Below are positions 55,668-64,000 of a DNA stretch of 64,000 nucleotides, one piece after another (the first letter of the stretch is position 1; each line of letters starts with the position of its first letter). The notes under the pieces were generated by a model. That model ran no database searches. It was not told the DNA's origin and saw nothing but the letters and a program-made list of their open reading frames with translations. Both the position numbers and the translations under genes were made by a program. Location of the stretch: the NCBI RefSeq assembly GCF_904846155.1, contig NZ_CAJGZP010000001.1:3224001-3288000 (forward strand), read 5' to 3'. Source of the stretch: Psychrobacter fulvigenes. Its GTDB lineage: Bacteria; Pseudomonadota; Gammaproteobacteria; Pseudomonadales; Moraxellaceae.

Positions 55668-56660
55668 ATGTCCGCTTCTGTCTCTGTCTACAAATATCAT
55701 CATAATTTTGCACGACTACGTATTAGCCTGCTAAGCACATTGGGGCTGTGTATTAGCGCTTGTAGCACTCTGACCCCAGCAGCGCCAAAGCCTGTGATAG
55801 AAACACCTAGTGTGGCCTTGGTATTGGGCGGCGGCGGCGCCAAAGGCTTTGCTCATGTTGGTGTCATTAAGACGTTAGAAGAAAATGGCATTAAGCCAAC
55901 TTTGGTCGTTGGCACTAGCGTCGGTAGTTTAGTCGGCAGCCTATACGCCAGTGGTTACAATCCACAGCAGCTTGAACAATTAGCATTGAACACCCCTGAT
56001 AGCGAGTTGACAGACTTTGTCTTCTCCAACCAAGGCTTTATCGAAGGTATCAAACTCAAAAACTTCATTAACGCAAAAGTCGGTGGACGCGCAATAGAAG
56101 ACTTTCCGATGCGCTTTGCAGCGGTCGCGGCAGAGAAGCAGACGTTAAAAAAGGCGGTTTTTACCACTGGTAATGCAGGGCTTGCGGTACAAGCGTCATC
56201 TAGCGTGCCTAATATTTTCATCGCGCCGCGCATTCCTGAAAAAGTGGGCAAAAAATATATTGATGGCGGTGTGGTCAGCCTAGTCCCTGTCGATAGCGCT
56301 CGTGACTTAGGTGCGGATATTGTCATTGCTGTCGACGTGACTGCGCCTTCACCAAGCACAAAGAGCAAGACCAACAATATCTTGCCTGCTATTACCTCAT
56401 TAAGTAGCTTTTGGGCATTGCTTGAAAACAACCTAGCCTCTAACGCCACTCTTGCAGCCACCAACCACAGCTCATCCATGCGTCATGAGCGGGAGCGTGC
56501 TGATATTGTCATTACTCCCGATGTCGCTCACATCAGCTCAATAGACACCAGTCAGAGTAGCATACTTATCTCCGCTGGCTCGCAAGCCACTGCCCCACAA
56601 ATTAACGCTATTAAGCAGCTGATTAAAGAAAAATCTAACAGTAAATACGCCACACTTTGA
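55668..56660 (+). CDS. Patatin-like phospholipase, lipoprotein
   Basis: This 330-residue protein has a lipoprotein signal with lipobox ISAC (Cys32) and one patatin domain: the oxyanion loop GGGGAKG at 54-60, the nucleophile Ser84 in GTSVG and the dyad Asp199 in YIDGG. Such proteins hydrolyse acyl chains of phospholipids; the lipid anchor would place it in the cell envelope. It resembles RssA-type proteins. The leader contains a 21-bp tandem duplication that may alter ribosome access. A palindromic repeat follows the stop. Confidence 0.9.
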   Translation: MSASVSVYKYHHNFARLRISLLSTLGLCISACSTLTPAAPKPVIETPSVALVLGGGGAKGFAHVGVIKTLEENGIKPTLVVGTSVGSLVGSLYASGYNPQQLEQLALNTPDSELTDFVFSNQGFIEGIKLKNFINAKVGGRAIEDFPMRFAAVAAEKQTLKKAVFTTGNAGLAVQASSSVPNIFIAPRIPEKVGKKYIDGGVVSLVPVDSARDLGADIVIAVDVTAPSPSTKSKTNNILPAITSLSSFWALLENNLASNATLAATNHSSSMRHERERADIVITPDVAHISSIDTSQSSILISAGSQATAPQINAIKQLIKEKSNSKYATL

Positions 56661-56678
56661 CAACGTCTATACAGCGTC

Positions 56679-56815
56679 TATAATCAATTGAAAATAAAAC
56701 TGTTATAGATTGAGATGCGCTACTGGTATAAATTTTACTTGCGTGCTGCGTTCCCAGAGGCTGCGCAAAATTCATTCCAGTAGCGCTATGTCATTTCTAA
56801 AGTGTATTAACTATA
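56679..56815 (+). repeat. MITE-like palindromic repeat, copy D (137 bp)
   Basis: The element starts TATAATCAATTG and ends ACTATA, with core 56719-56784 bounded by GCTACTGGTATAAATTTT and its near-complement. Arms correspond to copy C in opposite order, whereas the core has the same orientation as in C. The layout of arms and core matches copies A and B. Confidence 0.84.
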
Positions 56816-56846
56816 CAACCAACTCTCGCACATCCTAAATCGTGCT

Positions 56847-56885
56847 AAAAAAAGCACCACAATCATCAATTGCAGTGCTTTTTTT
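56847..56885. terminator. Bidirectional terminator after copy D
   Basis: AAAAAAAGCAC (56847-56857) pairs with GTGCTTTTTTT (56875-56885) over a loop of 17 bases. Runs of A and T on both sides suit both directions. Confidence 0.75.
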
Positions 56886-57018
56886 ATATTACTTAACTAT
56901 CCAGTATGAGTGTTATACCATTTCCAAAAACGAGAGCAACGCGGAAAACTTGCGCAAGTACTACACCTAGTAGGCTTAGCAAGTTTGACAATGTTAATCG
57001 CATTTTGGGGGGTTGGTA

Positions 57019-57621
57019 TTATTTCACTTTTGCACGGTATTTAACCACTACCGTATCATTTAGACCCACGCCTTCTAGATCCCAACGTACCGCTGTGTAA
57101 TGCTTTAGATCAACTTCTTGCAGCTGGTTGTCCACTCGCGTACGTAATGGCATCCGCGCAAAGGTATTGCCATCGACACTACCATAGGGAAAGTCAGGAG
57201 ACACAGCGCGCAGCAGCTCAACCTGCTCAGGGATGGTCAAAGTGACCGTCATCTTGCGTACTCGATCAGGGTTGGTGTTGGTAAAAAACCCTTGATATTC
57301 TAAGACATTGCCCGATTGCAGGCGCGTCTTATCAGTAACAGGTACTAATAGCTCCTGTCCATTTGCATCAACGCTGATCAAAGAAGCCGTAATTTTGGTA
57401 TTAATGGCTTGTGCGCTTGAGCCATTACTTGCAGCACTATCATTAGGCGATTGCATGGTAGTCGCGTTATCAAGCGCAGGCTCTGGCGTGGGTAGCATCG
57501 CTGTAGCTTGCGTTACCGCCATCGCACCGACAAGCGTACCGGCAACGACGTGAAACAAACGATGACCGGCCCAAGCGGTGAACGGATTGGCTAACTGGTT
57601 GCTTTTTTTCATGGTATTCAT
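57019..57621 (-). CDS. Exported DUF11-like beta-sandwich protein, unknown function
   Basis: The frame is open from 57660, but AGGA precedes the ATG at 57621 (MNTMKKSNQLANPF), which gives a plausible signal-like segment (LFHVVAGTLVGAMAVTQATA). The mature part is Ser/Thr/Asn-rich, then a domain with VLEYQGFFTNTNPDRVRKMT, VTLTIPEQVELLRAV and a final VVVKYRAKVK strand. The 'tNt...v.vtipipe' pattern resembles conserved-repeat DUF11-type beta sandwiches found in surface proteins. The function is not known. 201 residues; single gene. Confidence 0.6.
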   Translation of the reverse strand: MNTMKKSNQLANPFTAWAGHRLFHVVAGTLVGAMAVTQATAMLPTPEPALDNATTMQSPNDSAASNGSSAQAINTKITASLISVDANGQELLVPVTDKTRLQSGNVLEYQGFFTNTNPDRVRKMTVTLTIPEQVELLRAVSPDFPYGSVDGNTFARMPLRTRVDNQLQEVDLKHYTAVRWDLEGVGLNDTVVVKYRAKVK

Positions 57622-57660
57622 TATTCCTAGTTGATATACCGATAAATCGGTGCTGGTCAA

Positions 57661-58048
57661 ATTATGATTTCAAAAACAAGAGGCTTTCTATTAATAGGAG
57701 CTTAAGGCTAACAACTATAGCTGATTCGATTTAAAAGAGGATAAAAGCAACCAAGTGTAGATGTATACGTGATACTTCATAAGGTTGAGGTTGTCACTCT
57801 TTAATAGTTGATTGACTATATCATAACGCTGTTTACCCTTAAGACAATAGCACTTAGCATAGCAAAAAGCCTTTAGTGGTACACTAACCCAGTGTTGAGG
57901 TTGTGTATATAAAAATCTCTGTAAACCCCTATCAATATCGCTAAAATAAAAGATAGCCCATACTGGCGTTTTTTGCTATGGTAAATCCTTAGCGACAGGC
58001 TTTTTTTATCGCCTCCCTTTTACTATTCCGACTACTACTGCTCCTACT
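57661..58048. other. Divergent region upstream of argA
   Basis: About 390 bp without a supportable gene separate the exported beta-sandwich gene from argA. Promoter-like TA-rich stretches are present, but no clear -35/-10 pair. No Arg-repressor box was convincing to me. Confidence 0.35.
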
Positions 58049-59371
58049 ATGACTACTAGCGCCATGCCACAGATCAACCCTGAATACGTCCATTGGTTCC
58101 GTAACTCTGCACCTTACATTAACACTCATCGCGGCAAGACATTCGTGATTATGTTTGGTGGAGAGGCGGTCAATCATCCAAATTTCAGCACCCTTATCCA
58201 TGACTTTGCCTTGTTGCACAGCTTGGGTATCAAGCTGGTGCTGGTACATGGTGCGCGCCCACAGATTGAAAAAAACCTTCAAGAAATAGGCGTCACCTCG
58301 CCGCTACATCAAGACATTCGCGTCACTCCGCGTGAGGCCATGCCCTCTATTTTGCAAGCAGTTGGCGCTATTCGTCTGCAAATCGAAGCTCAGCTATCAA
58401 TGGGCTTGGCCAATTCGCCTATGTACGGCTCACGTATCGATGCTATTTCTGGCAATTTTGTGACGGCACGCCCCTATGGCATCCGTGACGGCGTTGATTA
58501 TCAGATGACTGGTGAAGTGCGCTCAATAGACGTCGATGCTATAAAAAACAACTTGCTCCATGACCATATTGTCATATTAGGCTCCATGGGTTACTCAGCT
58601 ACTGGTGAAGTCTTTAACTTGTTGGGCGAGGATGTTGCCCTTAGTGCAGCAGTAGCACTTGGCGCTGACAAGCTGATTTTATTAGGCGAAGAAGCAGGTA
58701 TTAATGATGGTGACCGCTTATTGCGTGAAATGATTCCAAATGAAGTCGATCGCTTCTTACGTGACCGCGACTTAAACAGTGAGATTAATTACTTTTTGCA
58801 CTGTGCCAGTAATGCTTGCCGTCAAGGCGTTCATCGTACCCACATTATCTCTTATGCCAAAAACGGCGCGCTGTTAGAAGAGCTGTTTACTCGTGATGGT
58901 TCTGGCACCTTGATCAGTCATGATCCTTACGAAGAAATCCGCCATGCAAATATTGATGATGTGGTCGGTCTCACTGAAATACTCGCCCCTCTTGAAGAGC
59001 AGGGAATCTTAGTAGCACGTTCACGAGAACGCCTAGAGCAAGAAATTGACAACTATAGCGTCATTGAACGTGACGGGATGATTTTGGGCTGCGCCGCATT
59101 ATATCCATTAGACGATGACTCCGCAGAAGTCGCTTGTGTCGCCGTACACTCTGAGTACCGTAACGGTAGCCGCGGCAACGACTTGCTTGCCTTTTTAGAG
59201 CAGCAAGCACGGAGTCACGGATTGCATAAACTGTTTGTATTGACCACGCGTACTGCGCACTGGTTTGTCGAGCATGGATTTGTTGAGGTCGATGCCAATG
59301 CCCTACCTGCATCACGCCGAGAGAAATACGATAACAGTCGTAACTCAAAAGTCTTTCAAAAAACTCTTTAG
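58049..59371 (+). CDS. argA: Amino-acid N-acetyltransferase (N-acetylglutamate synthase)
   Basis: ArgA makes N-acetylglutamate, the first step of arginine synthesis. The N-terminal amino-acid kinase domain spans about 20-290 (GKTFVIMFGGEAV, VLVHGARPQIEKNL, ILGSMGYSATGEVFNL, DGDRLLREM) and binds the feedback inhibitor arginine in this family. The C-terminal GNAT domain (about 300-440) shows EVACVAVHSEYRNGSRGNDL, LFVLTTRTAHWFVEHGF and FVEVDANALPASRREKYD. Length 440 is typical of the fused type in gammaproteobacteria. Confidence 0.96.
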   Translation: MTTSAMPQINPEYVHWFRNSAPYINTHRGKTFVIMFGGEAVNHPNFSTLIHDFALLHSLGIKLVLVHGARPQIEKNLQEIGVTSPLHQDIRVTPREAMPSILQAVGAIRLQIEAQLSMGLANSPMYGSRIDAISGNFVTARPYGIRDGVDYQMTGEVRSIDVDAIKNNLLHDHIVILGSMGYSATGEVFNLLGEDVALSAAVALGADKLILLGEEAGINDGDRLLREMIPNEVDRFLRDRDLNSEINYFLHCASNACRQGVHRTHIISYAKNGALLEELFTRDGSGTLISHDPYEEIRHANIDDVVGLTEILAPLEEQGILVARSRERLEQEIDNYSVIERDGMILGCAALYPLDDDSAEVACVAVHSEYRNGSRGNDLLAFLEQQARSHGLHKLFVLTTRTAHWFVEHGFVEVDANALPASRREKYDNSRNSKVFQKTL

Positions 59372-59412
59372 CTGTCACAGCTAGTGGTAGCTATTCACAG
59401 ATACGCTATGTA

Positions 59413-59446
59413 AAAAAAGCCCTCAGTTTTGGACTGAGGGCTTTTT
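59413..59446. terminator. Terminator between convergent argA and FKBP genes
   Basis: AAAAAGCCCTCAG pairs with CTGAGGGCTTTTT with a short loop (TTTTGGA) and T runs on both strands. Confidence 0.9.
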
Positions 59447-59493
59447 CATTGTGTGTCATTAACGCTTAGTACAGCTTTATTTTACTGCCAGTT

Positions 59494-60225
59494 TTATTTT
59501 ACTGATAGCAGCTCAACGGTAAAGATTAGCGTGCTGTTTGGCTCGATACCCGCATTACCTGCTTCGCCATAAGCGATGTCTGCTGGGATATAGAACTCGT
59601 ATTTACCGCCCTCTTTCATCAACTGTAGACCTTCTGTCCAGCCTGCGATGACTTGGTTCAATGGGAACTCGATAGGCTCACCGCGCTCATAAGAGCTGTC
59701 GAATACCGTACCATCAATCAGCTTACCTTCGTAGTTGACTTCAACGATGTCCGTCGCTTTTGGTGATTTACCAGTACCCGCTTCTAACACTTTATACTGT
59801 AAGCCTGTATCAGTGACTTGCACGCCTTCTTTTTTAGCGTTTTCTGCTAAGAATGCTTCGCCTTTAGCTTTATTATCTTCGGCTTTGGTCTGCATATCTT
59901 GTACAAACTTCTCTTCTTGCTCTTGTTGATAGGTCATGAGCACTTCTTCCATCTGTTCTTGGGTCAAAGCAGACTCTTTGCCTTCATAGCCATCGCGGAA
60001 GCCTTGTTCAAAAGTATCAAGATTTAAGTCTTGTACGGCCTCTTTATTACCTTCTGCCATCATAAAGCCTAGGCTATAGCCTACTTTTTCTGTCGCTGAG
60101 CTTTGCTCAGTAACCGAAACGCTTTTTGCAGCGCTTTCTTGATTGCCATTATTGGTACTACAGCCTGTCACTAATAGCATAGCACTGGCTAGCGCACTGA
60201 TGGTTAAAGTGGTGATTTTTTTCAT
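59494..60225 (-). CDS. FKBP-type peptidyl-prolyl isomerase, lipoprotein (FkpA/Mip-like)
   Basis: The 243-residue protein starts with a lipoprotein signal (MKKITTLTISALASAMLLVTGC; Cys22), so it sits in the envelope. A dimerisation helix region (EKVGYSLGFMMAEGNKEAV to ENAKKEG) precedes the FKBP fold: DIVEVNYEGKLIDGTVFDSS, VIAGWTEGLQLMKEGGKYEF, IPADIAYGEAG and STLIFTVELLSV. It assists folding of envelope proteins by proline isomerisation. Layout and length match FkpA, FklB and Mip. Confidence 0.93.
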   Translation of the reverse strand: MKKITTLTISALASAMLLVTGCSTNNGNQESAAKSVSVTEQSSATEKVGYSLGFMMAEGNKEAVQDLNLDTFEQGFRDGYEGKESALTQEQMEEVLMTYQQEQEEKFVQDMQTKAEDNKAKGEAFLAENAKKEGVQVTDTGLQYKVLEAGTGKSPKATDIVEVNYEGKLIDGTVFDSSYERGEPIEFPLNQVIAGWTEGLQLMKEGGKYEFYIPADIAYGEAGNAGIEPNSTLIFTVELLSVK

Positions 60226-60661
60226 AGAATACTCTCAAGTTGAAAAACGAGTGGTAAAAACATTTTCATGGTTTGATTTGGTTGCCATCATAACAAATAC
60301 TGGTTTTAGGAGCCACGATTACGAAAAAATTATCCGTTCAATGTACAGTCTTTGTTAATATTTATCTCTAAAATAACAACTTATCACACAATTATAGCGT
60401 GAGGTTAAGCTTTCTATCTTTAACTACACTATTATATCAGTTAAGCTAAATCGTTATGTGTGGTAAGCAACTGGTAGGTTCTTGAGCATAAACCTTTATT
60501 TCATAAGCAAATTTTATATTTGCACTACCTATAAACCTTTACTTACTACATGAGCGATCTATTGCAATTACAACAACATTATTTTTAAATAGTCATGTGT
60601 ATGCTGTTTTGTGAACACATCATATCTCACCACTGTCACATGATACTTAGAGGAGCATAAG
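60226..60661. other. Divergent region upstream of the FKBP and CmpX-like genes
   Basis: About 436 AT-rich bases separate the divergently read FKBP and channel genes. No coding frame or RNA gene is supported. AGAGGAG lies just before the channel start codon. Confidence 0.4.
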
Positions 60662-62317
60662 ATGAATCCAATGTTTGCATCTTTCAATGGCTACCTTGGT
60701 GGACCTATCGGTTCCATCATTGGAGCCATTTTGATTTTCGTCATCGGTTGGCTGGTCGCGCTTGGTATTGCAGCGCTTGTACGCAATGTATTGGCCAAGG
60801 TCAATCTCAATCAGCGCATGAACTCGTCAACGGGTAAAAGTTACGACCTAGAGGGTATTATTTCTAAAGTTATCTTCTGGTTTATCTTTATTATTGCCAT
60901 TTCAGGCGCGCTGACCCAGTTAAACTTAAACTCTATTTCAGCACCGTTTGCCAATATGGTGAACCAAGTACTGGTATTTATTCCTAACCTCATCGGCGCT
61001 ATCGCTGTTGGTGTCATCGGTTGGGTCATTGCTACTGTCGCACGTACTGCGCTTAACACTGCCTTATCAAAAACCTCAATGGATGAACGCTTAAGCGCAC
61101 AAGCTGGCGTCAAACCTATGAGTAACACGATTGCTGATATGGTTTATTGGTTCATCTTATTGGTTGTATTGACGATGGTTCTAGGTCAATTAGAGCTTGA
61201 TGGTTTATTCGCACCACTAAGCAATATGGTTGATAAAATATTTAGCTTTATCCCTAACATTCTTATTGCTGGTGTGGTCTTTGTGGTGGGTTATATCATC
61301 GCCAAAGTCGTACGCGGCATCGTTACCAACTTAGTTTCTACCTTTGATGTGCAGTCACTTGCTACAAAAGCTGGCGTAAGTGAGCAAAACAGCTTACCTA
61401 ATATCGCAGGTTCTTTAGCATTTTTAGTAGTCATTATTCCAACGACTATCGCTGCATTGAATGCTCTAAAAATTGAAGTCATCGCACGTCCTGCAACCAA
61501 CATGCTCAATAAAATCATGGAAGCACTGCCAAACATCTTTATGGCAGCAGCTATCTTGGTTGTGACTTTCTATGTAGTACGTATGATTGCTAACATCATC
61601 AAAGGCTTGATCGAAAACACTCAGATCAATCAATTGCCTGCCAAAGTTGGCCTACAAGAAACCATGGGCGATAAGAGAGTCTCTGACCTAGTTGGTTATG
61701 CGATTATCTTCTTCGCAATGTTATTTGCCTCTATCGCAGCTGCTGATCTATTAGGTTTTGAACCTATCTCAGCCATCATCACGATGTTCATTGCTTTTGG
61801 TGCCAACATCATTTTAGGCGCGATTATCCTATTCATTGGTTTTTGGCTTGCCAATATCATTGCTGGTGTCGTTGAGCGCTCTGAACAAGGCTCACAGTTC
61901 CTAGCAAACATCGTACGTGTACTGATCATGGGCTTAGTACTTGCCATGGGTCTAAAGGCGATGGGTATTGCTGATTCTATTGTTAACCTAGCATTTGGTC
62001 TAACATTGGGTGCAGTAGCCGTTGCATTCGCTCTATCATTTGGTCTTGGTGGTCAAGAAGCAGCAGCACGCTTCCTACGTAAGATGCAAGATAAGATGGA
62101 TAAAGAACAAACTGAAGCAAAAGCAAAGCCTGCGCTTGAGCCTAGCTCAACGACCAAAGACAAAGTCGCTGATTCAGTTCGTGATAATACACCTGCCGCT
62201 ACCAGCACAACGACTAGCGACTTGCGTACAGACACAGTCGATACCAATAAAATAGGTACTGACGCTGTAGATATTACTCATGTCGAAAATAGTGACGACA
62301 ATAACGGCTTAAACTAA
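60662..62317 (+). CDS. CmpX-like mechanosensitive channel family membrane protein
   Basis: This 551-residue polytopic protein is built of repeated membrane-helix units: the segments FANMVNQVLVFIPNLIGAIA, LSNMVDKIFSFIPNILIAGV and ATNMLNKIMEALPNIFMAAA are related and regularly spaced, as in the conserved-TM-helix (TM_helix) repeats of CmpX. The C-terminal unit ends in LGAVAVAFALSFGLGGQEAA, which resembles the pore and linker sequence of MscS-type channels. The last 70 residues are charged, Thr/Ser-rich and presumably cytoplasmic. A strong ribosome site (AGAGGAG) precedes the start. Regulatory role in membrane tension or fluidity is inferred. Confidence 0.85.
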   Translation: MNPMFASFNGYLGGPIGSIIGAILIFVIGWLVALGIAALVRNVLAKVNLNQRMNSSTGKSYDLEGIISKVIFWFIFIIAISGALTQLNLNSISAPFANMVNQVLVFIPNLIGAIAVGVIGWVIATVARTALNTALSKTSMDERLSAQAGVKPMSNTIADMVYWFILLVVLTMVLGQLELDGLFAPLSNMVDKIFSFIPNILIAGVVFVVGYIIAKVVRGIVTNLVSTFDVQSLATKAGVSEQNSLPNIAGSLAFLVVIIPTTIAALNALKIEVIARPATNMLNKIMEALPNIFMAAAILVVTFYVVRMIANIIKGLIENTQINQLPAKVGLQETMGDKRVSDLVGYAIIFFAMLFASIAAADLLGFEPISAIITMFIAFGANIILGAIILFIGFWLANIIAGVVERSEQGSQFLANIVRVLIMGLVLAMGLKAMGIADSIVNLAFGLTLGAVAVAFALSFGLGGQEAAARFLRKMQDKMDKEQTEAKAKPALEPSSTTKDKVADSVRDNTPAATSTTTSDLRTDTVDTNKIGTDAVDITHVENSDDNNGLN

Positions 62318-62343
62318 GTCTTAATCAGTAAGCTATTCGCAAT

Positions 62344-62373
62344 AAAAAGACAGCCTAGGCTGTCTTTTTTTTT
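62344..62373 (+). terminator. Terminator after the CmpX-like gene
   Basis: AAAAAGACAGCC and GGCTGTCTTTTT pair around TA, followed by nine Ts. Confidence 0.93.
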
Positions 62374-62409
62374 GCGATATATTTCAGACTTCATATCAGA
62401 TATAGCTCT

Positions 62410-63877
62410 TTATTCATCGTCACGAGATGGCACTTTTATATTCATCTGCATACCTTCTAATGTGTGCTGTATTGGCGTCTTAGTAGAGAGCGACCTATGA
62501 GAAACACTCTTTTGAGCAGATGCTTTAGTCTGACGGCTTTGCTGTTGACGCATTCTCTGTAGCTGCTTAGTGAGTTGACGCTCTTTTTGACTCATTGGAG
62601 ACACAGGCTGAATCCACAAATCAATATCCATATAAGTGTCAGCCGCATCAGATACAAACTCTATGCCCAATACGATCACATGATGTAGCTCTGCTAGCGG
62701 TAAGCGTGTGGCGACATCTTGTGCCTGCCACCTTCTGTAAATTAGGCTGAATGGCAGCTTTACTCTGTTGTCCATCAGCGGTCTTGCCATAGAATATCAA
62801 CACATAGTGCCGGCCCAGACTTTCATAAGAGTGCTGATGAACCACATAGCCACTCTCTCTCATCGCATGCGACTGCTTAGGATACATATACAGGGTACGA
62901 ACCAGTTCATGACGTGAAAATAACGACTCGTCTAACAACTGCTGTTGCCACTGAGATCTGAGCCTCGCTGTTTCACTCACTTCTTCTTGTATAGGCTTTG
63001 TGGCTGCCAAATCAACCATCTGCATACTGAGCTGTGACCATAATTTTGCAGCCTGCAGCCTATGTTCATGATACATCTGCGTCGTCGCATTTTTACGCTC
63101 TTGCGCAAGACTCATCGTAACCAGAGCAGAGTTTGGCTCATCCTGAATACCATATTTAATCAATGCATTGTCTACAGTGATAGCCTGTGAAAATAAATCA
63201 GCACTGCCCATAAAGCGTTTGATGAGCTCGTCTTCGGTATCAAATCTGGACATGCCCGTAATAGATGATTGCCTTATTTCTGTTAAGTGATATCTCAAAA
63301 ATCGCCAAATGTCACTGGGAGTCTGAGCAGTCGCAACAAGCATCTGCCAGTCTTGCCAACTAAATACCTGTAGCACCTGTGTGTCATCGTTGATATCCAA
63401 TACCAACTCTTCCATAAAGTAGCCTGCGCCGAAGCTATGTGGCATGGATGTCATCTGCAGTGCTGCGCTTTTTTGCTCATACGCTTTTTCAGCATCGCCT
63501 TTCTCCTCGCTACCGCAAGCAATAGCTAAGGTTTCATCTATCAGCTGGATATCGAGTATGAGCACTTCAGCGGTATCAAAATCGCTTTCTTTATTTCTTT
63601 GCAAACCATGTTTCTGCCAAGCTAATGCAGACTTGAGAGCAGAGACACGCGCTGCTTCGATATCATCACTAGTAGCAGCAGCGGACAAATATATTGTCAG
63701 CTCTAGCAATTGCAGTTTGCCTAATGGCAATATATAAAAGCACTGCTGAGAGGTGTGCGGAATATCTAGCGCAAGCGGTGCGGGTAAGTCGATTTCTGGC
63801 GCATCTACTTGTAAATAATAGCTAAGCTCATTATTAGTAGCTGTCAGATCAGGTGATGTAATACTAGAATCGGGCAC
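62410..63877 (-). pseudogene. Unknown-function gene split by a frameshift
   Basis: The frame from 63877 gives 409 residues (MPDSSITSPDLTATNNELSY ... ) and a second frame from 62790 gives 126 residues ending KVPSRDDE. They overlap over 62648-62790. Protein character passes from VLIFYGKTADGQQSK in the first frame to QDVATRLPLAELHHVIVLGI in the second, so one base has probably been gained or lost in that overlap; the intact product would be about 450 residues. No signal peptide, membrane helix or known motif is visible; the C-terminus is Lys/Arg/Gln-rich. I do not recognise the family. Confidence 0.6.
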
Positions 63878-64000
63878 AATACAAGCCTCTTATTATTAGC
63901 TAGATATCAGTAGGTATTGGTTTTTATTAAAGCATAAACAAAAAGATTTACGCGGGTATAAGTAGCCACATATGTACCTATGTAGATACTTGTAAGCGCG

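Overview
The window looks like a chromosomal segment of a Psychrobacter-like gammaproteobacterium (Moraxellaceae). This is an inference from protein flavour, moderate GC, a division/cell-wall cluster that starts at rsmH with no mraZ, and the overall gene mix. No 16S gene is present to confirm it. Most of the window is ordinary housekeeping DNA cut up by insertion sequences, a family of small palindromic repeats and one AT-rich accessory islet.

Layout. 1-2850: a truncated IS630-type element that has cut a membrane-protein gene, a YetF-like membrane protein, a palindromic MITE-like repeat and a decayed IS5-family element. 3000-16650: a Met/His-rich lipoprotein, cardiolipin synthase, rlmA, then the minus-strand block rsmH-ftsL-ftsI-murE-murF-mraY, with gltX divergent from it. 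16700-24050: trhA with an IS982-family element 10 bp upstream of its start, tRNA-Ala(GGC) and tRNA-Glu(TTC) behind a consensus promoter, a rhodanese, a second palindromic repeat, an SLC23-type permease, a LysE-type exporter and a complete IS630-type element. 24079-29270: an accessory islet with a secreted glutaredoxin, a Fic gene split by a frameshift, and, divergent from it, a 1004-residue protein joining an HD phosphohydrolase domain to an Hsp90-like ATPase domain. The intergenic region between fic and that gene carries five copies of a TGAGAGACAA-type box, and a large hairpin lies downstream. 29274-46250: acnA, a DUF3025 protein, a YdjM-type membrane protein, a YchJ protein, a glutamine amidotransferase, thrB, hisF, the set ribH-nusB-thiL-pgpA, then glmU and glmS (UDP-GlcNAc synthesis). 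46365-50800: an RND efflux pump and its adaptor. 51119-64000: a FAD oxidoreductase killed by one in-frame stop, a 54-residue lysine-rich protein, recG, a patatin-like lipoprotein, argA, an FKBP isomerase, a CmpX-like mechanosensitive channel and a frameshifted gene of unknown function.

How it works together. The cell-wall theme is strong: rsmH/ftsL/ftsI/murE/murF/mraY make and use lipid-linked precursors, while glmS and glmU supply UDP-GlcNAc. ribH-nusB-thiL-pgpA is a familiar housekeeping neighbourhood. The least explained parts are the Fic / HD-Hsp90 islet with its shared operator-like boxes, and the four-copy palindromic repeat family, in which one copy has its core inverted relative to its arms.
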